From Burkholderia cepacia (GTDB lineage: Bacteria; Pseudomonadota; Gammaproteobacteria; Burkholderiales; Burkholderiaceae), in the NCBI RefSeq assembly GCF_029962485.1, contig NZ_CP073637.1, positions 1,612,001-1,676,000 of the forward strand: 64,000 nt of DNA. The letters are read 5' to 3'. Shown piece after piece: positions 39,457 to 47,362 of this stretch (position 1 is its first letter; each line of letters begins with the position of its first letter). Made by a program: the position numbers and the translations under genes. The notes under the pieces are model-generated. The model was not told the origin of the DNA, made no database searches, and saw only the letters and a program-made list of their open reading frames with translations.

Positions 39457-40036
39457 ACTGGCCGTCCGGCACGATTCGCCGGCGGCGTGTGACGATCACC
39501 GGACCGTTGCCGCCGCGTGTATCCGACGACGACGCGTTGCCGGAAGCATCGCCGCTGTCGCGCGGCGCGCCATAGCTTTCGCGCGGTTCACGGGGTTCGC
39601 GCGGGGCGCCGTAGCCTTCACGCGGCTCACGCGAGCCGTAACCTTCGCGCGGTTCGCGCGAGCCATAGCCTTCACGCGGTTCGCGGGAACCGTAGCCGCC
39701 GCCGTCGCCGCGCGATTCACGCGGGCCGCCGTGCGAGCCGTACGGGCTGTGACCGCCGCCTTCACGGCCGCCGGGGCGACCGCCGGTGCGCGGCCCGCGG
39801 GGACCGCCGCCGCCCGGGCGCGAGCCGCCGGTGTCGAGCTGGATGGTGGAAATCGCGCGCTTGTAGATGCCTTGCAGACCCACGGGGGTGCGCAGCATCA
39901 CCAGGTACTGGTCGAACGACTCGATGCACCCCGTCAGACGAATGCCGTTGACGAGATAGATTTCAACGCGCTTACGTTCCTTGCGCGCCGAATTGATGAA
40001 GTCGTTTTGCGGATGGGATTCTGCGGGATTGGCCAT
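39455..40036 (-). CDS. hfq2: Long second Hfq RNA chaperone (Hfq2-like)
   Basis: 193 residues from the ATG before [11 protein letters not shown]; an upstream in-frame start at 40099 would add a non-conserved leader. Residues about 10-65 are the Sm core ([28 protein letters not shown], then [11 protein letters not shown]). The canonical Sm2 motif YKHAIST reads YKRAIST here, so His57 is Arg. The rest is a Gly/Arg/Pro/Ser-rich tail with four [13 protein letters not shown] 9-residue repeats. B. cenocepacia has such a long Hfq2 (about 188 residues) in addition to a normal Hfq. It should bind sRNAs; the RGG-like tail may add RNA contacts. Confidence 0.92.
   Translation of the reverse strand: MANPAESHPQNDFINSARKERKRVEIYLVNGIRLTGCIESFDQYLVMLRTPVGLQGIYKRAISTIQLDTGGSRPGGGGPRGPRTGGRPGGREGGGHSPYGSHGGPRESRGDGGGYGSREPREGYGSREPREGYGSREPREGYGAPREPREPRESYGAPRDSGDASGNASSSDTRGGNGPVIVTRRRRIVPDGQ
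39600..39710 (-). repeat. 27-bp tandem repeats in the hfq2 tail
   Basis: Three to four copies of a 27-bp unit encode [13 protein letters not shown] repeats, the last diverging to [10 protein letters not shown]. Copy number is likely to vary between strains. Confidence 0.8.
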
Positions 40037-40224
40037 TGAGGTGCGGCAGGAGCCTGCGTCAGAGAATATGTTGTGCGTGTGTGTGGCGTGTTCGTCCACA
40101 AGGTGTTTGGCGGGATTCTACCCTGTTCAATAGGGAAGCGCGCAGTCGTCATTGTGTCGAACCGTAACCCACTATAGACGTTCCAGCGCATTTTCGCGAT
40201 TCGGCCAAATAGCTAAAGCTGTTT

Positions 40225-40240
40225 CGTTACGTCGCGTTAC
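40225..40240 (+). promoter_or_regulatory. Two CGTTAC repeats with 10-bp spacing
   Basis: CGTTAC at 40225 and 40235, one helical turn apart, about 85 bp before the small gene at 40323. The same hexamer forms the dyad upstream of the collagen-like operon (25244-25288). No sigma-54 element follows it here. The rest of 40037-40322 has a possible hfq2 -10 (TAGAAT on the minus strand near 40115) without a clear -35. Confidence 0.35.
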
Positions 40241-40322
40241 GACTCTCGCAGCGCCGTATCACCTCGCCGCGTGCGGTGCGCTTACATTCGTCGCGTGAGC
40301 CGGGCGGGCCGGCGTATCAGGG

Positions 40323-40613
40323 ATGCAGAACATGAACATGAGGCAATGGGCAGGGTGGGTCGGCGGCGTGGCGTTGCTGGCTTCCGGCAGTGCAATGGCG
40401 CACGTCGACCTGTCGGTCGGCATCGGCGTACCGGTCGCGCCGGTCTATGTCGAGCCGGCACCGGTCTATGTGGCGCCGCAGCCGGCCGTCGTCGCCTATC
40501 CGGGCTACGGATACGGCTACTACGGCGATGACGACGACGATCGCTACCGGAAGTGGCGCAAGCACTATTACAAGCATTGGCGCAAGCACCACGGCGACGA
40601 CGATGACGATTGA
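40323..40613 (+). CDS. Small exported His/Tyr/Asp-rich protein
   Basis: 96 residues (or 93/91 from the next ATGs at 40332/40338; the latter fit the CAGGG ribosome site better). A signal peptide ends at SAMA|H. A Pro/Val-rich stretch (PVAPVYVEPAPVYVAPQPAV) resembles PXPV repeats. A GYGYGYYG segment follows, then DDDDDRYRKWRKHYYKHWRK, HH and a final DDDDD. Clustered His, Tyr and Asp suggest metal binding or a surface-charged structural role; no family recognised. Confidence 0.7.
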   Translation: MQNMNMRQWAGWVGGVALLASGSAMAHVDLSVGIGVPVAPVYVEPAPVYVAPQPAVVAYPGYGYGYYGDDDDDRYRKWRKHYYKHWRKHHGDDDDD

Positions 40614-40640
40614 TCCCGGCGCCAACCGCGCCGGTACGAA

Positions 40641-41558
40641 TCAGAACGCGTAGTCCGGGTTTTTCGGGTCGAATGCGGTGTCGTCGAGCGTAGCCGGCGC
40701 GATTTTCTCGATGACGATCCGCTCGAAGATCTTGCCGTCGTTGTCATAGGACTCGACGGTCCGGAAATAGGGCGCGTGCAGGTCGAGCCCAAGGACTTCC
40801 TTCTTCGCGTAGAACTGCGGCCGGCCGGTCGGCGTCTCGTAGGTGAGCGCGACGACGCGTACGCCGCCGATCGATTTTGCTTCGACCTGGGTCGGCCGTT
40901 GCACACCGGCTTCCAGGTACTTCTTCCCTTCGGTCAGGTACAGGTTCGTGATGAACTCGGTGCCGAGATCCTTCACCTGATGATTCGACTGGGCACGCGC
41001 CAGCGCGCCGTCGAGCGCCGTCCACAGCGGAATCTTGCCGAGCAGGCCGCCGAGATGGCCGTACATCTCGTCCTTGCGCTGCGTCGTGTCGTAGATGGTT
41101 TCCTGTCCCGCATGCGCGCCGCCCGGCAGCCACTTTGCATATACGCGCAGCGGTTCACGGGTGGTCTTCACCAGCATGCGGTCGGGCGTGTCGGACCATT
41201 TCCCGCTGATGCGCTCCTGGCGCACCATCGTGAACTGGTACGCCGGATAACCGTTAGGACCATTTCGGATATAGAGCGGCACGGCGAGCGGGTCGAGCGC
41301 CTTGAAGAGCGCGGTGAGCGTCGCGTCGTCGAGCTGCGCGAGCGTGCCGCGCTGCGCGGCCGCGCGCAGCCAGCGTGCCTGTTGCGCGATCGGCTCGCGC
41401 GTGACTTTCGCCAGGTCCGCCGGCAGCGCGACCTCCGGTGCCGCACTCGCGGCATCGGCCGTTTCCTGCGCATGCAGGCCCGCGTGCGCGAGCGACAGCA
41501 CGCAAGCGACTGCCGCGGCGGCCGCATGCCGCGTACGGCGCTTCATTCCTTCGTTCAT
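40641..41558 (-). CDS. DUF1571 exported protein
   Basis: 305 residues, signal peptide ending near AGLHAQ. The body contains YQFTMVRQERISGKWSDTPD, MLVKTTREPLRVYAKWLPGG and AHAGQETIYDTTQRKDEMYG, the pattern of DUF1571, whose members have a LolA/LolB-like beta-sheet and are predicted lipid or lipoprotein carriers in the periplasm. GGAGA nine bases upstream supports the first ATG. It ends 29 bp upstream of nothing in particular but starts 29 bp after fadD on the same strand, so fadD and this gene may share an operon. Confidence 0.85.
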   Translation of the reverse strand: MNEGMKRRTRHAAAAAVACVLSLAHAGLHAQETADAASAAPEVALPADLAKVTREPIAQQARWLRAAAQRGTLAQLDDATLTALFKALDPLAVPLYIRNGPNGYPAYQFTMVRQERISGKWSDTPDRMLVKTTREPLRVYAKWLPGGAHAGQETIYDTTQRKDEMYGHLGGLLGKIPLWTALDGALARAQSNHQVKDLGTEFITNLYLTEGKKYLEAGVQRPTQVEAKSIGGVRVVALTYETPTGRPQFYAKKEVLGLDLHAPYFRTVESYDNDGKIFERIVIEKIAPATLDDTAFDPKNPDYAF

Positions 41559-41587
41559 CGACAGCGTCTCCCGGAGCGATGGATCGT

Positions 41588-43342
41588 TCAGCCTTGCTTC
41601 GCGGCCTTGATTTTGGCGAGTTCCTCGTCGCGCAGCGCGCGGCGCAGGATCTTGCCGACGTTCGTCTGCGGCAGTGCGTCGCGGAACTCGACGAATTTCG
41701 GCATCTTGTAGCCGGTCAGGTTCTTGCGGCAGTGCGCGAGCACGTCCTCGACCGTCAGCGACGGGTCGCGGCGCACGACGAACACCTTGATCCGTTCGCC
41801 CTGTACCTCGTCAGGAATGCCGATCGCCGCGGCCTCGCTGATGCCCGGATGCATCACCAGCACTTCCTCGATCTCGTTCGGATACACGTTGAAGCCCGAC
41901 ACGAGGATCATGTCCTTCTTGCGGTCGATCAGGCGGATGAAACCGCGCTCGTCCATCACGCCGATGTCGCCGGTGCCGAGCCAGCCTTCGGCGTCGATCA
42001 CCTTCGCCGTCTCGTCCGGGCGCTGCCAATAGCCGCGCATCACCTGCGGGCCGTGCACGCACAGCTCGCCGGGCTCGCCGACGGGCGCCCAGGTGCCGTC
42101 CTCGCGGCGAAAGCGCACGACGGTCGACGGCGCGGGCAGGCCGATCGAGCCGCTGAACGCGGCCATGTCGTTCAGGTCCACGGGGTTCATCGTGACGATC
42201 GGCGAGCATTCGGTGAGGCCGTAGCCTTCGACGACCGGCCGCCCCGTCACCTGCTGGAAGCGCTCCGCGACCGCGCGCTGCATCGCCATCCCGCCGGCCA
42301 TCGCGAGCTTGAGCTTCGAGAAGTCGCGCTTGCGGAATTCCTCGTTGTCGAGGAACGCGTTGTACAGCGTGTTGATGCCGGTGATCCCCGTGAACGTTTC
42401 GTTGCGGATGATCTTCATCACCATCTTCATGTCGCGCGGGTTCGCGATCAGGATGTTGCGCCCGCCGAGTCCCATGAAGATGAACGCGTTCACCGTCAGC
42501 GAATAGATGTGATACAGCGGCAGCGGCGTGAGCACGGTTTCGACGTCGCCCGACACTTGATCGGCGATCCACGCCTTCGCTTGCAACAGGTTCGCGATCA
42601 GGTTGCCGTGCGTGAGCATCGCGCCTTTCGCGACACCGGTCGTGCCGCCCGTGTATTGCAGGAACGCGAGGTCGTCGCGCGTCGTCTGCACCGGCTGCGG
42701 CTTGCCGCGCGCGCCGAGCGCGAGGGCGGAGCGCAGCCGGATGGCCTGCGGCAGGTGGTAGGCCGGCACGAGCTTCTTCACGTGCTTCAGCACGAAATTG
42801 ATCAGGCGTCCTTTCGCATTGAAACCGTCGGCGAGCAGATCGCCGAGCGCGGTGACGACAATGTTCTTCACCTGCGTTTCCGGCAGCGCGTCCTGCAGCG
42901 TGCGCGCGAAGTTCTCGAACACGACGATCGTCTGCGCGCCGCTGTCCTTCAGCTGGTGTGCGAGTTCGCGCACGGTGTAGAGCGGATTGACGTTGACGAC
43001 GATCGCACCGGCCTTCAGCGTGCCGAACAGCGCGACCGGGTACTGGAACGTGTTGGGCAGCATGATCGCGACGCGATCGCCCGGCTTCACGCCGAGGCTT
43101 TGCAGGTACGACGCGAATGCGTCGACTTTCCGCGCGAGCGTGCGATAGGTCATCGACGCGCCGGCGCTCACGTACGCGACGCGATCGGCGAAGCGGGTCG
43201 TGCATTCGTCGAAGAACTGCACGAGCGACGCGTATTGCGCGACGTCGATTTCGTGCGGGACGCCGGGCGGATATGACGCGTACCAGATGCCGTCGGTGTT
43301 CGGCGGGATCTGGGCCGCTGTGGTTGCTGCGGAAGATGACAT
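41588..43342 (-). CDS. fadD: Long-chain-fatty-acid-CoA ligase
   Basis: 584 residues. It activates fatty acids to acyl-CoA via acyl-AMP at the inner membrane. AMP-binding motif YTGGTTGVAKGAMLTHGNL, then EGYGLTECSPIV, GWLGTGDIGVMDERGFIRL (Gly-Asp motif) and the fatty-acyl signature DRKKDMILVSGFNVYPNEIE. The C-terminus has the catalytic Lys in LPQTNVGKILRRALR. GGAGA precedes the ATG. The TetR gene just upstream resembles PsrA, the known fatty-acid-degradation repressor. Confidence 0.96.
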   Translation of the reverse strand: MSSSAATTAAQIPPNTDGIWYASYPPGVPHEIDVAQYASLVQFFDECTTRFADRVAYVSAGASMTYRTLARKVDAFASYLQSLGVKPGDRVAIMLPNTFQYPVALFGTLKAGAIVVNVNPLYTVRELAHQLKDSGAQTIVVFENFARTLQDALPETQVKNIVVTALGDLLADGFNAKGRLINFVLKHVKKLVPAYHLPQAIRLRSALALGARGKPQPVQTTRDDLAFLQYTGGTTGVAKGAMLTHGNLIANLLQAKAWIADQVSGDVETVLTPLPLYHIYSLTVNAFIFMGLGGRNILIANPRDMKMVMKIIRNETFTGITGINTLYNAFLDNEEFRKRDFSKLKLAMAGGMAMQRAVAERFQQVTGRPVVEGYGLTECSPIVTMNPVDLNDMAAFSGSIGLPAPSTVVRFRREDGTWAPVGEPGELCVHGPQVMRGYWQRPDETAKVIDAEGWLGTGDIGVMDERGFIRLIDRKKDMILVSGFNVYPNEIEEVLVMHPGISEAAAIGIPDEVQGERIKVFVVRRDPSLTVEDVLAHCRKNLTGYKMPKFVEFRDALPQTNVGKILRRALRDEELAKIKAAKQG

Positions 43343-43499
43343 GACGTGTCTCCGGTCTTTGCTCTCGGCGAGGGCGGGCGTTTCGACGCCTGCCCATGCC
43401 CCGTGCTTCGCGGTCGATCGGCGCGGGCGCCTCGACGCCCCGCATGACCGCGCGTATCAATCAAATCGTGAACAGGAAGCCGCGCGTGGCCCCGCGCGC

Positions 43500-44321
43500 T
43501 CAGTTCGTGGAATGCAGTGTCGCCGTATCGGCAGCGGCCGCACTCGACGACGGCAGTCCGAACACTTCGCTGGCGCCCGCGTCGTCAAGCACTGCCGCGA
43601 AGATCGACAGCTGCGCGCTGTCGGGCATCGGCGCCTTCAGCGCGGCGACGATCAGCGACGACAGCCGGGCGATCATCTGCACGTCGTTCATCGTGCGGCC
43701 CTGCGAGAACTCGTCGATCAGGCTTTCCGTCTCGGCGCCCGCGAGTGCGCCGGACAGCGCGCCGATCGCGAAGTGCAGCCGCCAGCCGAGCTCGGTGCGC
43801 GGCAGATGCGGCAACGCGCGCTGGAATGCGTCGAAGAAGCGGCCCGCGACGCTCGCGTAGTGCGCGGTCAGGAAGTTGCGCACGAACGGCGACGGATCGG
43901 TGTACGCGCGGCCGATCAGCCGCAGGAACCCGGGCCCGCCGCGTTCGGGATTGCGCGACGCCTTCAGCGCGGGAATGAACATCGCGCCGAGCACGTGCTC
44001 GCAGGTGATGTGCGTGCCGAGCTGCGCGTCGAAGCGGTCGAGGATGCCGAGACGCTCCTGGTTGAGCTGGTCGAGCCGACGCGACAGCATCGCATGGATC
44101 AGCGCTTCCTTGCTGCCGAAGTGGTAGTTGACCGCCGCGAGGTTGACCGCCGCGCGCGATGTGATCTGCCGCATCGACATCGCTTCGAAGCCATGCTCGA
44201 TGAACAGGTCTTCGGCTGCATCGAGGATGCGCGCCTTCGTCCCGCCGGTCTGCCGAGTGCCGGATGACCGCGCGCCGGACGGCCGTCCCGCGGATGGCCG
44301 CCCCTCCTGACTTACTGCCAT
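43500..44321 (-). CDS. psrA: TetR-family regulator, PsrA-like
   Basis: 273 residues. After a Ser/Gly/Arg-rich leader of about 28 residues comes a TetR HTH: ARILDAAEDLFIEHGFEAMS, RQITSRAAVNLAAVNYHFGS. The C-terminal ligand domain (ALIHAMLSRRLDQLNQERL onward) is of the PsrA/YbjK type. PsrA represses beta-oxidation genes and is relieved by long-chain acyl signals. Its neighbour is fadD, and a PsrA-type box lies in its own promoter. GGGAGGCGG precedes the ATG. The symbol is by likeness, not proof. Confidence 0.8.
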   Translation of the reverse strand: MAVSQEGRPSAGRPSGARSSGTRQTGGTKARILDAAEDLFIEHGFEAMSMRQITSRAAVNLAAVNYHFGSKEALIHAMLSRRLDQLNQERLGILDRFDAQLGTHITCEHVLGAMFIPALKASRNPERGGPGFLRLIGRAYTDPSPFVRNFLTAHYASVAGRFFDAFQRALPHLPRTELGWRLHFAIGALSGALAGAETESLIDEFSQGRTMNDVQMIARLSSLIVAALKAPMPDSAQLSIFAAVLDDAGASEVFGLPSSSAAAADTATLHSTN

Positions 44322-44377
44322 GTTCCGCCTCCCATGCCGGTTTCCCGGCCGCGAACAGGTGATTTGATTATCTGATT

Positions 44378-44391
44378 CAAACAGTCGTTTT
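44378..44391 (-). promoter_or_regulatory. PsrA-type operator before psrA-like gene
   Basis: CAAAC-AGTC-GTTTT fits the published PsrA pattern (G/C)AAAC(N2-4)GTTT(G/C) with one end mismatch, 57 bp upstream of the start codon, next to a GATAAT -10-like hexamer on the minus strand (44368-44373). This suggests autoregulation. No similar box was seen before fadD. Confidence 0.6.
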
Positions 44392-44536
44392 TATTAAGAT
44401 AAAAAAACGCGGGCATGGCGGGCAAGCAGGGAATCTGGACAAATTCCTCTAGTTCGATGTGCGAATGCGGAAAGTATGACGCGCGGCCCCGGCCAGGCGG
44501 GGCACGCGCGATGGTGCGGTGCGACAATGCGTGGAG

Positions 44537-45757
44537 TCAGCCGACGCTGCTACGCGTATTGACCGATTGCGTCATGTCGATGCCGCGCCGTTCGCGGCTG
44601 AACAGGATCAGCACGGCGATCGCGACGGCGACGGTGCCGGCGACGAGCGCAAGCGCGAGGCCGTAGTTGTTGCCGTGCGAAACGGCGAGCGACGCCTGCA
44701 TCGTCGCGTTGCCTGACGCGAGCAGGTTGCCGAGCTGATAGACGACACCGGGGAAGGTCGCGCGAATTTCGTCGGGCGAGATCTCGTTCAGGTGGACCGG
44801 GATCACGCCCCACGCGCCCTGGACCGAGATCTGCATCAGGAACGCGCCGGCGGCGAGGGCGACCGGGCCGCTCGAAAACGCCCACAGCGGCAGCACGGGC
44901 AGCGCGATCAGCGCGGCGATGAAGATCGCGCGGCGCCGGCCGATCCGCTCCGAGATCGAGCCGAACGACAGGCCGCCGACGATCGCGCCGATATTCAGCA
45001 CGATCGTGATCCACGACACGGTATGCGGATCGAAGTGATGCTGTTCGCGCAGGAAGGTCGGATAGAGATCCTGCGTGCCGTGCGAGAAGAAGTTGAACGC
45101 GGTCATCAGCACGATCGCGTAGATCGTGAGCTTCCAGTTCTGCTTCATCGTGGCGCCGAGGCTCGGGCGCGGGCGCTTCTCCATCTGTTTCCACGCGGGC
45201 GATTCGGGCACGTGCGCCCGGACATACAGCACGAGCAGCGCGGGCAGCACACCGACCATGAACATTCCGCGCCAGCCGATGTACTGGTAGAACAGCCCGA
45301 ACACGACGGACGCGAGCAGGTAGCCGCTCGGATAGCCGGCCTGAAGCAGCCCCGACACGAAGCCGCGCGCATGGGTCGGCACGGTCTCCATCGTCAGCGC
45401 GGAGCCGACGCCCCATTCGCCGCCCATCGCGACGCCGAACAGTGCGCGCAGCACGAGCAGCGCGGTGAGGCTCGGCGCAAAACCCGACGCGAGCTCGAGC
45501 AGCGAATAGCATGCGATGTTGACCATCAGCGTCGGGCGTCGGCCGAAGCGATCGGCGAGCCGGCCGAAGATCAGCGCGCCGAGCGGGCGCATCGCAAGCG
45601 TCAGCGTGAGCGCGAACGCGACGGCGGGGATCGTCGACGCGAATTCCGCGGCGATGTCCTTCAGCACGAAGACCATCAGGAAAAAATCGAACGCATCGAG
45701 CGTCCAGCCCAGATAGGCGGCGATCGTGACGTTGCGTTGTTCGCGGGTCCAGCTCAT
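44537..45757 (-). CDS. MFS carboxylate/sialate:H+ symporter-type transporter
   Basis: 406 residues from the ATG (MSWTREQRNV) preceded by GGAG; ATGs further upstream lack ribosome sites. Twelve TM segments. The start WTLDAFDFFLMVFVLKDIAA and the loop FGRLADRFGRRPTLM place it in the SHS branch (NanT, JEN1-like) of the MFS. Substrate is probably a monocarboxylate or similar organic acid; not decided by sequence. It lies upstream of psrA on the same strand with a 215-bp gap, so probably separately transcribed. Confidence 0.85.
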   Translation of the reverse strand: MSWTREQRNVTIAAYLGWTLDAFDFFLMVFVLKDIAAEFASTIPAVAFALTLTLAMRPLGALIFGRLADRFGRRPTLMVNIACYSLLELASGFAPSLTALLVLRALFGVAMGGEWGVGSALTMETVPTHARGFVSGLLQAGYPSGYLLASVVFGLFYQYIGWRGMFMVGVLPALLVLYVRAHVPESPAWKQMEKRPRPSLGATMKQNWKLTIYAIVLMTAFNFFSHGTQDLYPTFLREQHHFDPHTVSWITIVLNIGAIVGGLSFGSISERIGRRRAIFIAALIALPVLPLWAFSSGPVALAAGAFLMQISVQGAWGVIPVHLNEISPDEIRATFPGVVYQLGNLLASGNATMQASLAVSHGNNYGLALALVAGTVAVAIAVLILFSRERRGIDMTQSVNTRSSVG

Positions 45758-45916
45758 GTCCGAAGTCTCCACGTTGGCTTGCGCGCTCACGATGTGCATG
45801 CGGATGCCGGTCCGGCCTGCGCGCGGTGCGGGGGCATGGATCGAGTGTAGGCCGCGGCGCCGCGCGATGTGGGGCGCGATAACGCCGAATCGGGAATAAT
45901 CCCTACGAAATGAACT

Positions 45917-45927
45917 GTTTCGGAAAC
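45917..45927. promoter_or_regulatory. GTTTC-G-GAAAC dyad in MFS/GNAT divergent region
   Basis: A perfect 5-1-5 dyad followed by a direct GGAAACGG copy lies midway in the 281-bp region between the divergent MFS and acetyltransferase genes. It may be an operator; the half-site orientation is opposite to that of PsrA boxes. Confidence 0.3.
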
Positions 45928-46038
45928 GGAAACGGCGCCGCGCGAGCCAGGCGACAGGCATCTGTATCATTCCGGAAGGCTGTTTGTATTTGTTCTGTAA
46001 TGCGCTCGATGCGCATCGTCACCGAATCAGGAGTCCCG

Positions 46039-46581
46039 ATGACCGAACGTTCCATCGACGCGCTGCCCGTGCTCGAAACGGCGAGGTTGCGGCTGCGTCC
46101 GCGCGTGCTGGCCGATCTCGATGCGTGCCTCGCGATGGATCGCGATCCCGAGGTCACGCGGCACATCGCAGGCCCGTGGCACGACCCTGACGAGCATCGC
46201 CGCTTCGTCACGCACCGGATCACGCGCGACTATCCGCCGGGCCTCGGTTACTGGTCGATCTTCGAGAAGGCCGCGCCTGACGCGTTCATCGGCTGGATCC
46301 TGCTGATTCCCGACTATGCGGATGGCGCGCGCGACGTCGAGATCGGCTGGCGGCTCGTGCGTGCGACCTGGGGGCGTGGCATCGCGAGCGAGGCCGCGCA
46401 AGCCGTCGTGCGTCACGCGTTCGACACCGTGCGCCTGCCGCGCGTGATCGCCGATATCGCGGAAGCCAACAGCGGCTCGTTGAACGTCGCGCGCAAGCTC
46501 GGGATGCATCGCGTGAGTGTCGTGGTCGACGGTATTCCTTACATTCGTCATCGACTCGAACGCAACGATCTGCGCGCGTAG
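46039..46581 (+). CDS. GNAT acetyltransferase, RimJ/RimL type
   Basis: 180 residues from ATG 46039 with CAGGAG upstream. The opening LPVLETARLRLRPRVLADLD is typical of the RimJ/RimL acetyltransferase_3 family. Motif A is GWRLVRATWGRGIASEAAQA (acetyl-CoA binding), and the C-terminal ANSGSLNVARKLGMHR is also typical. The substrate, often an N-terminal amine of a ribosomal protein or a small molecule, cannot be read. Confidence 0.9.
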   Translation: MTERSIDALPVLETARLRLRPRVLADLDACLAMDRDPEVTRHIAGPWHDPDEHRRFVTHRITRDYPPGLGYWSIFEKAAPDAFIGWILLIPDYADGARDVEIGWRLVRATWGRGIASEAAQAVVRHAFDTVRLPRVIADIAEANSGSLNVARKLGMHRVSVVVDGIPYIRHRLERNDLRA

Positions 46582-46711
46582 CGCAGCGTCGTGCGCAGGC
46601 ACGGACGGTTGTCAGAAATCGTCAATCGAATGCGTATCGAGGTCATGACGTATTAACGGTTCGCGCGATCAGGAGTATCGTTGCCGGAATTTCGCAACAT
46701 GGGGTACGACC

Positions 46712-47338
46712 ATGGCACTCGGCAACGATGTTCACCTGATTCCCGTCAAGCTGGAAGAACTGCGTCCCACGCAGATGACGGTCGGCTATCGCGAAGTCAA
46801 GGCGAAGCGCAAGCACTGGAAGGCGCTCAGCAAGCGCGCGCGCAAGGCAGCGATCGAATCGCACTGGTTCCCGGCCGTGCTCGGCCCGGACGGCCTGCAC
46901 TACATCACGGATCATCACCATCTCGGCCTCGCGCTGATCGAGGAAGGCGAGGCGCGCGTGAACGCGATGCTGCTGAAGGATCTGTCCTGGCTCGACGACA
47001 CGATCTTCTGGCGGATGATGGAACACAACCAGTGGGTGCATCCGTTCGGCGCGGACGGCACGCGCCGCGACTATGAGCATTTGCCGAAGGCGCTGACGGG
47101 GCTCGTGGACGATCCGTACCGCAGCCTCGCCGGCGAGCTGCGCACCGCGGGCGGCTATGCGAAGGACGCGACGCCGTTCAGCGAATTCCTGTGGGCCGAC
47201 TACCTGCGCCAGCACATCTCGCTCGACCAGATTCGCAAGAATTTCGCGAAGTCGCTCGACGTCGCGCTGCACCGCGCACACGAGCAGGATGCGCGTTATC
47301 TGCCCGGCTGGTCGGGCGTCATCGCCGTCAAACCCTGA
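46712..47338 (+). CDS. ParB-like nuclease-fold protein (ParBc_2)
   Basis: 208 residues. It matches the ParB-like family PF08857: PVKLEELRPTQMTVGYREVK, a Lys/Arg/His-rich helix, then PAVLGPDGLHYITDHHHLGL with the conserved Asp-His-His. A C-terminal YRSLAGELRTAGGY segment follows. Despite the name these are not partition proteins; their biochemical role is unknown. It is 24 bp upstream of a SulP transporter gene. Confidence 0.8.
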   Translation: MALGNDVHLIPVKLEELRPTQMTVGYREVKAKRKHWKALSKRARKAAIESHWFPAVLGPDGLHYITDHHHLGLALIEEGEARVNAMLLKDLSWLDDTIFWRMMEHNQWVHPFGADGTRRDYEHLPKALTGLVDDPYRSLAGELRTAGGYAKDATPFSEFLWADYLRQHISLDQIRKNFAKSLDVALHRAHEQDARYLPGWSGVIAVKP

Positions 47339-47362
47339 CCGGCGCACGGCGCCGACCGCCTC

